A DNA stretch of 64,000 nucleotides from Petrosia ficiformis. Taxonomy: Eukaryota; Porifera; Demospongiae; Haplosclerida; Petrosiidae. Under the pieces are notes generated by a model. The model searched no databases. It saw only the letters and a program-made list of their open reading frames with translations, and was not told where the DNA came from. Every line of letters starts with the position of its first letter. Positions within the stretch are counted from its first letter, which is position 1. The stretch is taken from NCBI GenBank assembly GCA_947044365.1, contig OX345637.1:2585001-2649000 (forward strand), in the 5' to 3' direction. Position numbers and translations under genes: made by a program. Positions 31,900 through 43,000 of this stretch are shown piece by piece.

Positions 31900-32864
31900 A
31901 TGGAAACAGCATTTAATCAACTACAGCTAGGAGAAACAGAAAGATCTATAGAAAACATAAAAACTATATCTGGATCTACAGCCGAGTTAAAAACGTCTGC
32001 CAGTAGACTTCATCAGGAAACTATCGCTTGTGAGGAAAATGTGAAAAAGCTTAGGGATAATGCTGTTCGTGTCAAAGCTGGGCATGAAGAGCAAAGACAA
32101 AATCTTCAATATCAAAAGCAAAAGTTACAAGCTGAGCAAGCACGAATAAAAAAAGAGAAAGAGAATGCTGAGGCTGCAGCAAAGCAGGCTAAAAAAAAGC
32201 TGACCAAGCACAACGTGAAGCTGATGATGCTCGGAGAAAGTATAAGAAAAAGAAACGTGGAATTGGAGGATTTTTTAACAAATTACTTGGAAAGCTTAAG
32301 AAATATGAGAAGCGTCAAAAGACAGCAAGAAATGAGCAGCATGCTCATGAAGCCAAATTAAAGAAGCACCAAGAAGAACAAAAGAAAGCTGAACAAAACT
32401 TAGTAGCATTGGAGAGTAAATTGAAGGAGATAAATGTAGATACTAGTTCAGTAGATGAGGCTATAAGTTCCCTACACGAAGCCAATGGTGAGTTTAAGTC
32501 ATTAGCAATTCTAATGCTAGATGCTACTTCATACTGGGACGGAATGCAAAGTTTCACCAATGACTTGCTTAACACCTTAACTACAACACAAGAGGAAGTG
32601 TCTGGGGAGATGAAGATTTGGGAGTCACCAGCATTCCAGTTCAAGGGTGTTCAGTTGTATGCAAAGTGGCTGGCTCTTGAACAGCAAAGTTCGTACTATT
32701 TACAGAACACTGAAGATGTTGAAGCTTAAATAGCTGGTTATGTTAGCATTCAACAGCCCTCTCCTCAGCAAGCTAAAGATATGATTAAGAAGATCAAGAG
32801 TGGACAAGGTATTCTCACTCCAAAGCAGATTAAAGATGAACTTTTACAGCACTACAGTAACTAA
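31900..32864 (+). pseudogene. Coiled-coil family gene, divergent third member
   Basis: It is divergently oriented from copy 1. It starts MET at 31,900 and encodes Gln/Lys/Glu-rich heptads (HEEQRQNLQYQKQKLQ). After an A8 run at about 32,190 the coiled coil continues in another frame (DQAQREADDARRKY, then GIGGFFNKLLGKL). It ends with SLAILMLDATSYWDGMQ and VQLYAKWLALEQQSSYY. An in-frame TAA at about 32,727 precedes YVSIQQPSPQQAKDMI ... LLQHYSN-stop at 32,864. The ML.A..YW..M block and LYAKW block are shared with copies 1 and 2, so all three are one family. Frameshift and stop suggest decay or assembly error. Confidence 0.6.
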
Positions 32865-33430
32865 ACATGAATTTGTAACAAATAATATCTGTTGCATACC
32901 ACAGATATTTGAGTAGTACTTATAATAACACATGTTATACTTATAACTACTATGTGATTTACATACTTTAGTGTATGTATTGTCATTCTATATTATATGG
33001 CATATACTTGATATACTAGTCAATAGAGATAAACATCAGTGAAATACCAAGCAAGAAAACAAATTGGCATTTATTTATACAGTGCCAGGAGTATATTATT
33101 AATTGAAACTCATATGAAGGTTAAAATAACTAATTAATGTTGCATTGCTAAGTAAAATCCAAAAAAATTAAAAACTGCTTATAAAAAATCAGTTATCTCC
33201 TGTGCGATTTTGAATTTTGTAAGAGTGACATTCAATAGTAGTACAAGTATGACTTCACATGAGGAAACGTCCATCTGGCAAGCAAAATGCAATGAGTTGA
33301 AAGGTTACCTTCACAACTGCAATACCATTATACCTGACACCCATTTGTTATTCTATATATTATAGTTTTTGGTGAACTTATCAATATCTAAAGGTCATTC
33401 ATGTTCACCTTCACTGCAAAAAAAGTTTGC
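32865..33430. other. No gene recognised
   Basis: AT-rich spacer. Confidence 0.4.
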
Positions 33431-33431
33431 T

Positions 33432-34075
33432 TATTTCAACCAATCTGTTGGTTACCTCAATTGCATGCACATCATAATGCAGTATTAAGCTGTTGGAAGG
33501 TAAGCTTTTAATTTATAGTGTTGAATTTCTGTGTTCACAATGACTAAGTAAATTAATAGTGGAGGATGACAGATAGAATGTCAGTAATTATGTAAAGTTA
33601 TAGTGGGGAAGTACTGACATGTAAACTGTGAATCATACATGTTATTGTGAACAACATTCCAACACAGAAAATTAAGCTGGCTTATTCTTCAACACCTAGC
33701 TCATTTGAAATGCAATTGACAAAGGCGGATCTAGGGGCGGTGGAGCCGGCGCACGCCCCCTTTAAATTGCACACACCCACATGGTAATGAATGTTTGATG
33801 GCTAAAAAACAAGTAGAATTACTTTCAATTCTAGCAAGAAAGATATTCATTTATATATAGTATTTTGAATGCATAGTATATGTAATTTATATATGTAGTT
33901 GAAGAGTTGGTATGACTTCCAGATTGCACCATATATCAGGTGTCCAAAATCAAAATTTTCTCCCAGACCCCTCTACAACCAATTTAATTACACCGCCCCC
34001 CTTAATCTCAAATCCTGAATTCGTCCCTGATTGAGGTAACCAACTGATTAGTTGAGATAACCAAACTGTGTTGAG
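33432..34075. repeat. Nested inverted-repeat elements
   Basis: The outer arms 'tctgttggttacctcaatt' (about 33,445) and its inverted partner 'attgaggtaaccaactgat' (about 34,030) enclose an inner element. The inner element runs from 'aggcggatctaggggcggtg' (33,724) to 'caccgccccccttaatctc'...'cgaattcgtccctg' (about 34,026). The 'GGCGGATCTAG' end resembles the ends of the hAT at 49,786. No clean target duplication was found. Confidence 0.5.
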
Positions 34076-36964
34076 TTTAGAAACATGTTCATAACTAGTT
34101 TAGAATGACCTATAATGTTTTTACCAACACCATTTTCACACAATTATTCTTCCTATTCTTTTTGTTTATATCAAATTTCATTGCTTCATTATTTATCATG
34201 TATTAACCTTATGACTTTAAACTATACACTATAGTATATAATCAAATTGTATACTTAAAATTTTGATGTCATTGTGAATTTAAACTAGCTGACTTTATAA
34301 TTTCTGCCGACAAAAGAACATTAATTTTATTATATGGCACTTTAATTCAGTGAAATAATTGTTATTGTTACTTCTTGCCTCTTTATTAATGCAGCTTTAC
34401 AATTTGAGTTTTGTTTTATATAGCTTAACGTCTTTTAAAGAAGACATAGCATAGAATATTCATCACTATAATTAGAGTTAGCTGATAGCTTGACTTTTGT
34501 TCTCAATAATAACAATAATAATTTATTAATAATTACAAGTACAGTATATGCATACAATACAGTACATATAGTACTGTATATACATACAATACAGTACATA
34601 ATATGCTAACAAAATATAGTTTATATTAAATTCATTAATAACAAAAAGAACAGTGTTAATAAGATATGATTTTACTTTCATAAGACGTAATGTTGATAGA
34701 TCCTTCCATTATAGGAGATAATACTGGTTTATTATAATTATGAAGATCTAGAACCCCACATACATAGTATTGTTGATCTTAGAAGAGAAAAGCCCACCCT
34801 GCATCATAGCCAATTCATCATCATACTTTATGAATGGTCGTATTTAATGGACAGATTGTTGGCTATCCTCTTTAAGACGATAGTAGCTGCAGGCCAAAAA
34901 CCACCAATGGTGGACAAAGCTAATGGTACCTATGTTTGACTTTTCTCACTCTTTCACCATAATCCCTTCTTATCTCCTGTTGTACAACAATTTAAACAGT
35001 TCAAAATTTTCTGAGATATTGTCACAATGAACAGTAATAATTAATTACAACCAGGATGTTACATACCCCCCCCCCCCCAAATATTGACCAACACTGTACA
35101 AATATTAACTTGGTGACCCCAATCCCCAACCACCCCCCATAATGGTCTCATCTTTCCTATTAAATGTCATGACATAATAATTAGAATAGCAATAAAGATG
35201 TATGTACCAAAGTGCTACCAACATGGATAACCAGGAAATTGCCATAAATCTGGTGTAAGATTTTTCTATACATGCTGACAATGGAGAAATAAGAGAAGTA
35301 GTATAATACTGAAAACAGACATGTTCTACAATGACTGCAAACGAGGCATTTGATATGTTGTATGGAATCACAAGAGGGAGCTGTATTGATCTTCAAGAAG
35401 CTATTATGAATATTAAAGTGTCTTTTCAGTTTACAGAATTACTTTTCACTGAAAAAATTTGGCTACAAAATCTTCCTAAACAAATGCCACAGTAAAGAGA
35501 ATTAGTGTTCCTTAATGTGTTTTTTACAGTTGATTTTAACATTAGATATAAAACTACTTTACTGTTGCTGTTTGCTCAAGCAATAAAGACCTTTACTGTA
35601 GCTTGAGTGTTCTACTTACTGGCAATAAATCCCTCAATACTATGATTAGACGTGTTGCCAGATGAGAAAACGTGCTACAAGTCATTTGTAGTTATGAGCC
35701 AAATCTCATCCGTGGCCACATGTATTATCCAGTAGCAAAGCAACAAGGGGGATTGCATGTGAAATTCCCTATAGTACTGCTAGTTGTTATGGCAGTACAG
35801 GTGTCAATGGTGTTTAATATAGTGAGCCAGTTGGAAAGTTACCATGTATTGCAGTTATAACTTTGTTAGTTAGCAGACAGAAACACAGAAGGTACCACAT
35901 GCAGTTACTGGTACATAAGTCATAATGTCTATTTACACAAATCAATTCTATGAAAACTGAAAGCAGTGTTTCCTTACTTTCATGTACTACGGAGGTACAT
36001 GTACATACATACAATAGCAAAAAAACACGAAGTCACTCAGCAAACACAGTCTAGTGCAACCAGATCCCTGCTCAGAAAGAAGGTCTGATCTGCTTGGTAT
36101 AAATATATATATAAATAATTATATAATTATATATATATATAATATATATATAGTAGTTGTACTTGCATTACGTTTGTACTGTAAAAAATCTATTGTGTAA
36201 ACAGTATTTAAAAGTGTAGAATCAAAATGTGTAGCTTGCTGTTCTTAGGAGAACACCTGGCACTCATTGACGAAACTCAACACTACTCAACAATACTTAC
36301 AGTTACATAATAGAGACATGTGAATCACGTAGCTAATCATTTCACGCTATACAATCCAATTGGGTAGGTTGATTTACAGTAACAGGGCAGAACTACTATA
36401 CGATTAGCAAACCTAACACTCCTTCTCAATGAGCGTCTGGCTACTTCAGACTTGTTAACACACATCACCCTCATGTCTGAAAAAAAAAGAGTTGTATAAC
36501 TTGAAATAAGCTGTTTTATTGTGAGATTCTATCAGATGGTTCAGGTACCTAAAACACTCTGATACCTAGGCTAACCACAAACAGCTGTATAATAAATAAA
36601 CACAAATTATAACAATACCTTCAGTTCGCTCACCAGATGACCTCTCCATCGTTCGCAGAGAACAGTAGATAATATTTAAGATCAGATCAACCATCAAAAC
36701 CAGGTGTCTGGCATGGCACCAAATACCGGTACCACACCGAGAACCATCTACATTAAAATTATTCATATTCACAATTCATTATAGTGCAACGGAATTTTAA
36801 GATCAGTTTACTGCAAAAAATAGTTAAAATAACTAATTTAGTGAGAGACCACAATATCATTTAAGGGCAGTTGTCTTGGAGAAGTATTAATATTGGTCTC
36901 TCACAGTTTCATAACAAACACTACCAATGGCAACCTACAGCTTCATTGCCACCCTCTTAAAAGG
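34076..36964. other. No gene recognised
   Basis: AT-rich region with a short poly-C run at about 35,068-35,078. A 70-bp block at 36,770-36,845 ('gtgcaacggaattttaagat' ... 'taactaatttagtg') is repeated identically at 37,543-37,606. Small open frames at 35,105-35,400, 35,672-36,020 and 36,566-36,772 have no known domain. Confidence 0.45.
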
Positions 36965-37985
36965 AAATGGTTGCCATACTATTCTATACTATTCTTTATT
37001 AGTCTTCTCCATGATCAGGTCACAGTCAAAATCATTTACTAGCTACTATGTTTTAAATCATTGAATCAAGTTTCTTGCAATATATATACAAGCCTTGGTT
37101 TGTATCATCGTAAATGCTGATTATAATTATTATAGCTAATCCACATGCAGCTATCCACTATTGAATACATGCATATATTGACATATTGTTCTACATTGTC
37201 TTTCTTCTACATTATTTCTAGCTGATTGTATATATATAATAATTAATCATAATATAATTTTCAAAAAGGGACACTTTCCCACAAAATGATTTGATCAAAT
37301 GCCTACTTACAATCCTACAATCACTAGCCCTTCAGCCATTTGGTACAGGCATTTAGTATCCAGGAAGAGCTATGAGTAAGCTTCTTAGATACTGAATTGC
37401 ATTGCCTTCCTGTACAAAATGGGGGTGATTAAAATTATTTTGCCCCTTTTTGAAAATTACGTCACATATAATAATTATATATAATATAATTTATATATCA
37501 CCTTTATCAGCTTTGCCATAATTATTCATATTCACAATTCATTATAGTGCAACGGAATTTTAAGATCAGTTTACTGCAAAAAATAGTTAAAATAACTAAT
37601 TTAGTGGTTAGTACAGTTGCAAGGATTTAACAATTAGTTGGTTGTTCAGAATACATACGTACATCTTATACCACAGATACTTTGTACTAGTTATATGCAA
37701 GAATTACTATAATTTTGGGGTGCTGTCTACTCATACTTAAATTTATACTAAAGTACATGTAATTGTATCTGGCCATCAAAAAGGTTTGTAAACTTGCAAA
37801 CACATATATACCTTCCAATACTTGCACATTATGTTGTAGTAACATACATGCATGTAGCCACAACATCTATATATGACAGTTGACAAAATAAATCGCAACT
37901 TGTGCTATTCCTTTCAACTGTACTAACCAATGAAATGGTTATTTTAATGATTTATTTTTTGGAGTGTGTTATATGAGATAATCTA
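36965..37985. repeat. Segmental duplication, copy 2 (non-coding part)
   Basis: Second copy of 29,846-30,770, with the shared MITE at about 37,255-37,470. It also contains an extra copy of the 70-bp block from 36,770-36,845, inserted at 37,543-37,606 and absent from copy 1. It joins the coiled-coil gene copy 2. Confidence 0.75.
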
Positions 37986-38059
37986 ACCCAAAATAATTAA
38001 TTTTCAAAAATTAACATGCTACGAAATGCAAAAGAATTACATGCACATTTGAATATGAA

Positions 38060-39508
38060 CTACAATTCATCATGGTTACTGTACGTTTTCTGCTCAGCTT
38101 CAAGCAGTGATCTCTCCAATAATATCTCCTTTTGAAAATCAACTGCAAGTTTACGAACAATATCAAGGGATTATTGTTGAGAATGATCTCCGAGACAACT
38201 GTCCTTAAATGATATTGTGCTATTTTAAGCTCTCTCACAGTTTCATAACAAACACCACCAATGGCAACCCACTTTCCATATAACTCCATTGCCTTCCTCT
38301 TAAATGGAAATGATTGCCATACTGTTCTATGCTCTTCTGCATTAGTCTCCTCCATAATCTGGTCAAAATGATCTGCTATCATTGTTTCCCTTTGTTTTAA
38401 ATCATTTAAATGAATTTTCATCTGATTCCAATATGCTGCAGCATTCAACATTGCTATGGACACTACTCTTAGTCCACCTAGAGTCTTTACTAGTGCATTG
38501 ATCGTTACATCAGCAAGTTCTTTGTCATTTGTACAATTTACAATACGATTTGTGAATTCTGCAAGGTCTGCCAATGCTTCATCCTTTATCTTTCCATTTT
38601 CTCCAGATATTTATACTTTTCTGCTCTATGTGCCTTTTCAGCATTTTTGTAAGCTTTGGTTTTAAATACTTCACCAAATCCAAAATGTGAAGTAAAAGCA
38701 TTAGCAAGTTTTATCAGAGGATTTGACTGAGCATTGATTGCTTTCTTCTCTCGTTTTTGTGCATCATGAAACAAGCCTTCATATTTCTTATAAGCCCCTA
38801 GGGCGTCTTCTGTAACTTTCTGTGCTCGCTTGATCCTTGATTCAGAATAATTTTGCATTTCCATTAAATTGATCTTCTTGTTCTCTTCAGTTTCTTGAGC
38901 ATAAGAGACAGCTCTAATAAGCTCTTCGACATTTTTCACTTCTTCCTCATGAGAATTATATAGTTTTGTTGCCTCATCTGCCATATAACCTGCTATTTTA
39001 CCAATAGAAGCAAATGATCCTATAGCAAGCTTCTCTTTGTCATTATAAATGTACCAATAAGTAGATTCACGAGCTACCCGTTCACTTGCTAACCCAAAGT
39101 CCGTCAGTGTAACAGCAGATTTGTCAGTAATTCGAATGGCAAGATTGGTAACTTCCCCCTGAAGAATTGGATGCATCACCAGTCCATTGTAGGGTATACG
39201 AATGAAATTCCAAACTTTCTTAAGTTGTTCAGAAATTGTGCGAACATTCAAATGCATGGGAAGACTTGCCCTAGCATTCTGTACTATCGGAGAGATATCT
39301 GGAGGTTGTTCCAAAAGCGAGTATGAAATTTTATTTATTTCTATCCACTCATGATCAGTCTCTTCCTCTTTTTTTGCAAGTTACTACAGTGAAGAAAAAA
39401 TGATTATATACAGCTTTTTACAAACAAAAAGGTATGGCCGAAAAACTTACCAGTATTTATAACTAGTATGAAAGAAATTATAGAAAGACAGATGTTCTTG
39501 CTTCTCAT
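38060..39508 (-). pseudogene. Coiled-coil family gene, copy 2, with signal-peptide exon
   Basis: A first exon at 39,508-39,451 encodes a signal-peptide-like MRSKNICLSIISFILVINT and ends at GTAAGT in phase 1. The second exon starts after 'cactgtag' at 39,383. The phase fits only if one A is removed from the A7 run at about 39,372, giving KKEEETDHEWIEINKISYS. It continues with LPMHLNVRTISEQLKKVW, MADEATKLYNSHEEEVK and SHFGFGEVF. A loss of about 7-8 bases near 38,594 (after EKM) shifts frame. The tail holds LGGLRVVSIAMLNAAAYWNQ, then another shift near 38,175 before NHDEL-stop at 38,060. A secreted helical protein is the likely ancestral product. Function unknown. Confidence 0.6.
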
Positions 39509-39610
39509 TTTGTAAGTAGTTTTGGCCCTACAAACAAAAGAGATAAAACATTTCATTACTTATGCTTACCTCAGTTTTTGAGTAAAACCCTGACTGATTA
39601 GGAGAAAACG

Positions 39611-39836
39611 TTTAAGGCACTCTGAGCGCTAGGCTGTTTCTCGGAGTCTTCATGAAGAGAGTTCTGATGTTAGCACAACAATTAATCCCCTTTGTTGTTG
39701 TATTTCATGGATTTTACAAATTGTATATGCAAGTAAGCATAAATATGTTCACTCTCTAAGCATACTTTATGTGTGCGAGGCTGATCTGCATATATATATA
39801 TGTATGCCTACAATTTTTTATTATATAATTATTATG

Positions 39837-39873
<37 letters not shown>

Positions 39874-41305
39874 TGTTGGAATTGTAGGTTTGTAGGTCCA
39901 TAGTATGCACAATAATAATTGTTGTTTTAAATTACGCCTTCTCAGTTTATGAGTAGTTGTTTGGGCTGCGATTGTTTTTAAAGCTAATGATGTCTTTAAC
40001 CCAAAGGATACAACAGCTAAGGAAACGAAACTGGCCAATGCATGTTTCGCTTTCTCCCCATCATTTAGCTATAATATATACATTACATAATCTTGTACAT
40101 ATAGTATATGTACACATTTTATAATGACTTGTGGTTGTTTGTAATATGTCAGTTTGTATACTGCGTTATAATATTCATGTATGTATTTAAACCATAATTA
40201 TAATGCAAGTGTATTATATAGACTCTTGGAGTCTATCATGTCACAAAAGAAGCTCTGGTCTAATAATGTACTATATTTATAAAATATTGCACATCTTTAT
40301 TAGTCTCACATATTTTGTGAAGGTAAAGACCATGAGACAAGATCTGCATCATATGTTAATGTATCTCAGTATAATCTTTACTGACTATAATACAATAATT
40401 ATCAAAAAATCTTTTATGGTTTTGAAAGACATTTAAGTTTAAGGAATTCATCAATATTGAAAAAATGTGGGTGGAGTGATGGGTTTGTACATGAGTTTCT
40501 TATAGGGGGTAATGAGATGAACCAAAAAATGAATTTGGTTGACTTGTCTAAAGCTTCAACTTTTTTCAATATTGGCTTAAACGTGTTTGAAATACACCTA
40601 ATTAAGGAATTCATCGATATTGAAAAAATGTGGGTGGAGTGATGGGTTCGTACATATGAGTTTCTTATAGGGGGTAATGAGATGAACCAAAAAATTATTT
40701 TGGTTGACTTGTCTAAAGCTTCAACATTTATCAATATCAACTTAAACGTCTTTCAAAACCATAAAAGATTTTTTGATAATTATTGTATTAAAGATTATAC
40801 TGAGATACATTAACATATGATGCAGATCTTGTCTCATGGTCTTTACCTTCACAAAATATGTGAGACTAATAAAGATGTGCAATATTTTATAAATATAGTA
40901 CATTATTAGACCAGAGCTTCTTTTGTGACATGATAGACTCCAAGAGTCTATATAATACACTTGCATTATAATTATGGTTTAAATACATACATGAATATTA
41001 TAACACAGTGCAGTATATACAAACTGACATATTACAAACAACCACAAGTCATTATAAAATGTGTACATATACTATATGTACAAGATTATGTAATGTATAT
41101 ATTATAGCTAAATGATGGGGAGAAAGCGAAACATGCATTGGCCAGTTTCGTTTCCTTAGCTGTTGTATCCTTTGGGTTAAAGACATCATTAGCTTTAAAA
41201 ACAATCGCAGCCCAAACAACTACTTATAAACAACTGAGAAGGCGTAATTTAAAACAACAATTATTATTGTGCATACTATGGACCTACAAACCTACAATTC
41301 CAACA

Positions 41306-41356
<51 letters not shown>

Positions 41357-41577
41357 CATAATAATTATATAATAAAAAATTGTAGGCATACATATATATA
41401 TATGCAGATCAGCCTCGCACACATAAAGTATGCTTAGAGAGTGAACATATTTAAGCTTACTTGCATAGACAATTTGTAAAATCCATGAAATACAACAACA
41501 AAGGGGATTAATTGTTGTGTTAACATCAGAACTCATGGAGACTCCGAGAAACAGCCTAGCGCTCAGAGCGCCTTAAA
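39611..41577. repeat. 2-kb near-perfect palindrome
   Basis: The left arm 39,611-40,439 is the reverse complement of 40,738-41,577 with only scattered mismatches and a few indels (for example an extra 'tgactata' in the left arm and a longer (ta)n in the right). The outer ends are 'ttaaggc.ctctgagcgcta' on both sides. The centre (40,441-40,737) is two copies of a roughly 160-bp direct repeat starting 'aaggaattcatc.atattga'. Open frames in the two arms mirror each other and are not called. Confidence 0.85.
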
Positions 41578-41649
41578 ACAAATATTATAAATAACAAGTG
41601 TATATAGAGAAAAAAACATCCCTATATTTGCTTTGTGATGACTATGTAT

Positions 41650-41930
41650 TAAGCATTGCTGATGGCACTAGTGTCTCTACCTTTCTGTGTACTCCTGGGG
41701 CCTGAAGACGTAAGTGTAAGCCTAATTGCAGTCTAAATACACAGATGTCTGATGAACTGACTGAGGTACTCCTTCAAGGTTCTAAATGATGACTTCCTCG
41801 TGTCTGAAACTCAACAACTTATCATACTTACTTGTTAAAGATTCTTGCATAATATCTATACTGTTTCTCTGGTATATACAACAGTTATTAGCAGTTTTAC
41901 ATCCTTTCTGAATCTTCCTGGCTGGTCTGT
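41650..41930. repeat. Dispersed repeat, inverted copy of 16,500-16,800
   Basis: Shared blocks in inverted order include 'ctacctttctg.gtactc', 'gggcctgaaga.gtaagtgt', 'tacttgttaaagattcttgc' and 'agcagttttacatcctttctg'. Confidence 0.55.
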
Positions 41931-41934
41931 AGCA

Positions 41935-42765
41935 CCGAGCCCCCGGGAATGACGCAACTTCCTTAACTACGTATACAACGCATAGTCGCGCAAGTGACAC
42001 AAGAATATATTATATATATATATATAATATTATATATATAATATACATTAAACCCCGTGGAAAGCAATTATAGGGATGGCCCTACGGGGGGTACTTATAA
42101 AACCAGGAACGGAACAGAACTACAGTCACGCGTATCCCAGACCCTCCCACTTACTCGTGTACTATACTACTTCTGTACTGTTAACATGTTTTGTAGTTTA
42201 TAATTACCTGGTGTCAAACTTTGTTAATTGCGGTGGTGGTACGTAGATGAGGGAAAACTTGTGCCATTAGACAATCATTTATAATAAATCCAAAACTTCA
42301 AACTCCAAGGGATCACTCACAAAATTCTTTGCATAATACTTATAGTAACCACACCCATCATTTGAACTATTTCACACTTCCACTGATTATAGGTGAAATA
42401 AATGATAAATATGAATAAGTCATCAATAAATGTACTTGTGAGAGAGAAAAAAGCTGCTGCTTCACACTTTGTGTGTGCGCTGTACTGATACACTTACCGT
42501 AGGTCTATTTCGCACGTTTCGTCGTCACTAACAATCACACATTCTTCTTCCTAGTCTTCCTTTTTAAATTTCTTCTTCACTGGACTAAGTTAATTTGTAA
42601 GATCTATGTAGACAGCCATCACTGAAGATTCGTACCACAAGCAGTTATTTTAATAACTATTAATAACTTTTAATAATAATGATAAAAATTATAGTTCCAT
42701 TCTGTTCCTGGTTCCGTTCCGTTCCTGGTTTTATAAACCCCCCTACGGGCCATAAAAAATTAATA
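41935..42765. repeat. Dispersed 'gggatggcc' repeat interrupted by another element
   Basis: The part 41,935-42,088 matches 9,925-10,065 ('cgcaacttccttaactacgt' through 'gggatggccctacggg'). After the insertion, 'ccctacgggccataaaaaat' (42,741 on) resumes the family end seen at 10,050-10,070. Confidence 0.75.
42089..42740. mobile_element. Nested 652-bp TIR element with 9-bp target duplication
   Basis: The ends are 'gggtacttataaaaccagga' and, reverse-complemented, 'gggtttataaaaccaggaac'. The element is flanked on both sides by 'ccctacggg' (42,080-42,088 and 42,741-42,749). TIRs plus a 9-bp duplication (8 bp is also possible because of the G/C runs) point to a cut-and-paste DNA transposon; Mutator-like or hAT-like are options. 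No transposase frame is present. Confidence 0.75.
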
Positions 42766-42893
42766 ATAATATAATTATCTTAATAGTTGTGCGCAAACAA
42801 CAGCACATTCATTGCTTTATGGTTTGTCACCCCGCCCCAGTGAATCAGTTGCTGGTGAATCAGTCGCCAGCTTAAGCTCGGTTAAGCAGCACA
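42750..42893 (+). promoter_or_regulatory. Likely promoter/5' UTR of the ABC transporter gene
   Basis: The 140 bases before the first ATG are unusually GC-balanced. They contain 'accccgcccca', a GC-box-like word, and two 'gtgaatcagt' repeats. The transcription start is not resolved. Confidence 0.35.
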
Positions 42894-42932
42894 ATGGAGC
42901 CAAGTAAAACTTCTGTGTTGCTTTGGAAATTG
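42894..42932 (+). CDS. ABC exon 1 (start)
   Basis: ATG encodes [13 protein letters not shown] and is followed by GTAAGT. It joins in phase 0 to YRYANCLD in exon 2, matching the 'LFRYA..D' start of ABCB transmembrane domains. The N-terminus is short for the family. Confidence 0.65.
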
Positions 42933-42953
42933 GTAAGTATTATCTATTGAGTG

Positions 42954-43000
<47 letters not shown>

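Noticed and set aside
40203..40966. Paralogous 74-77-codon frames in divergent orientation
   Set aside because: They are the same palindrome arm read twice; one arm has an indel and there is no known motif.
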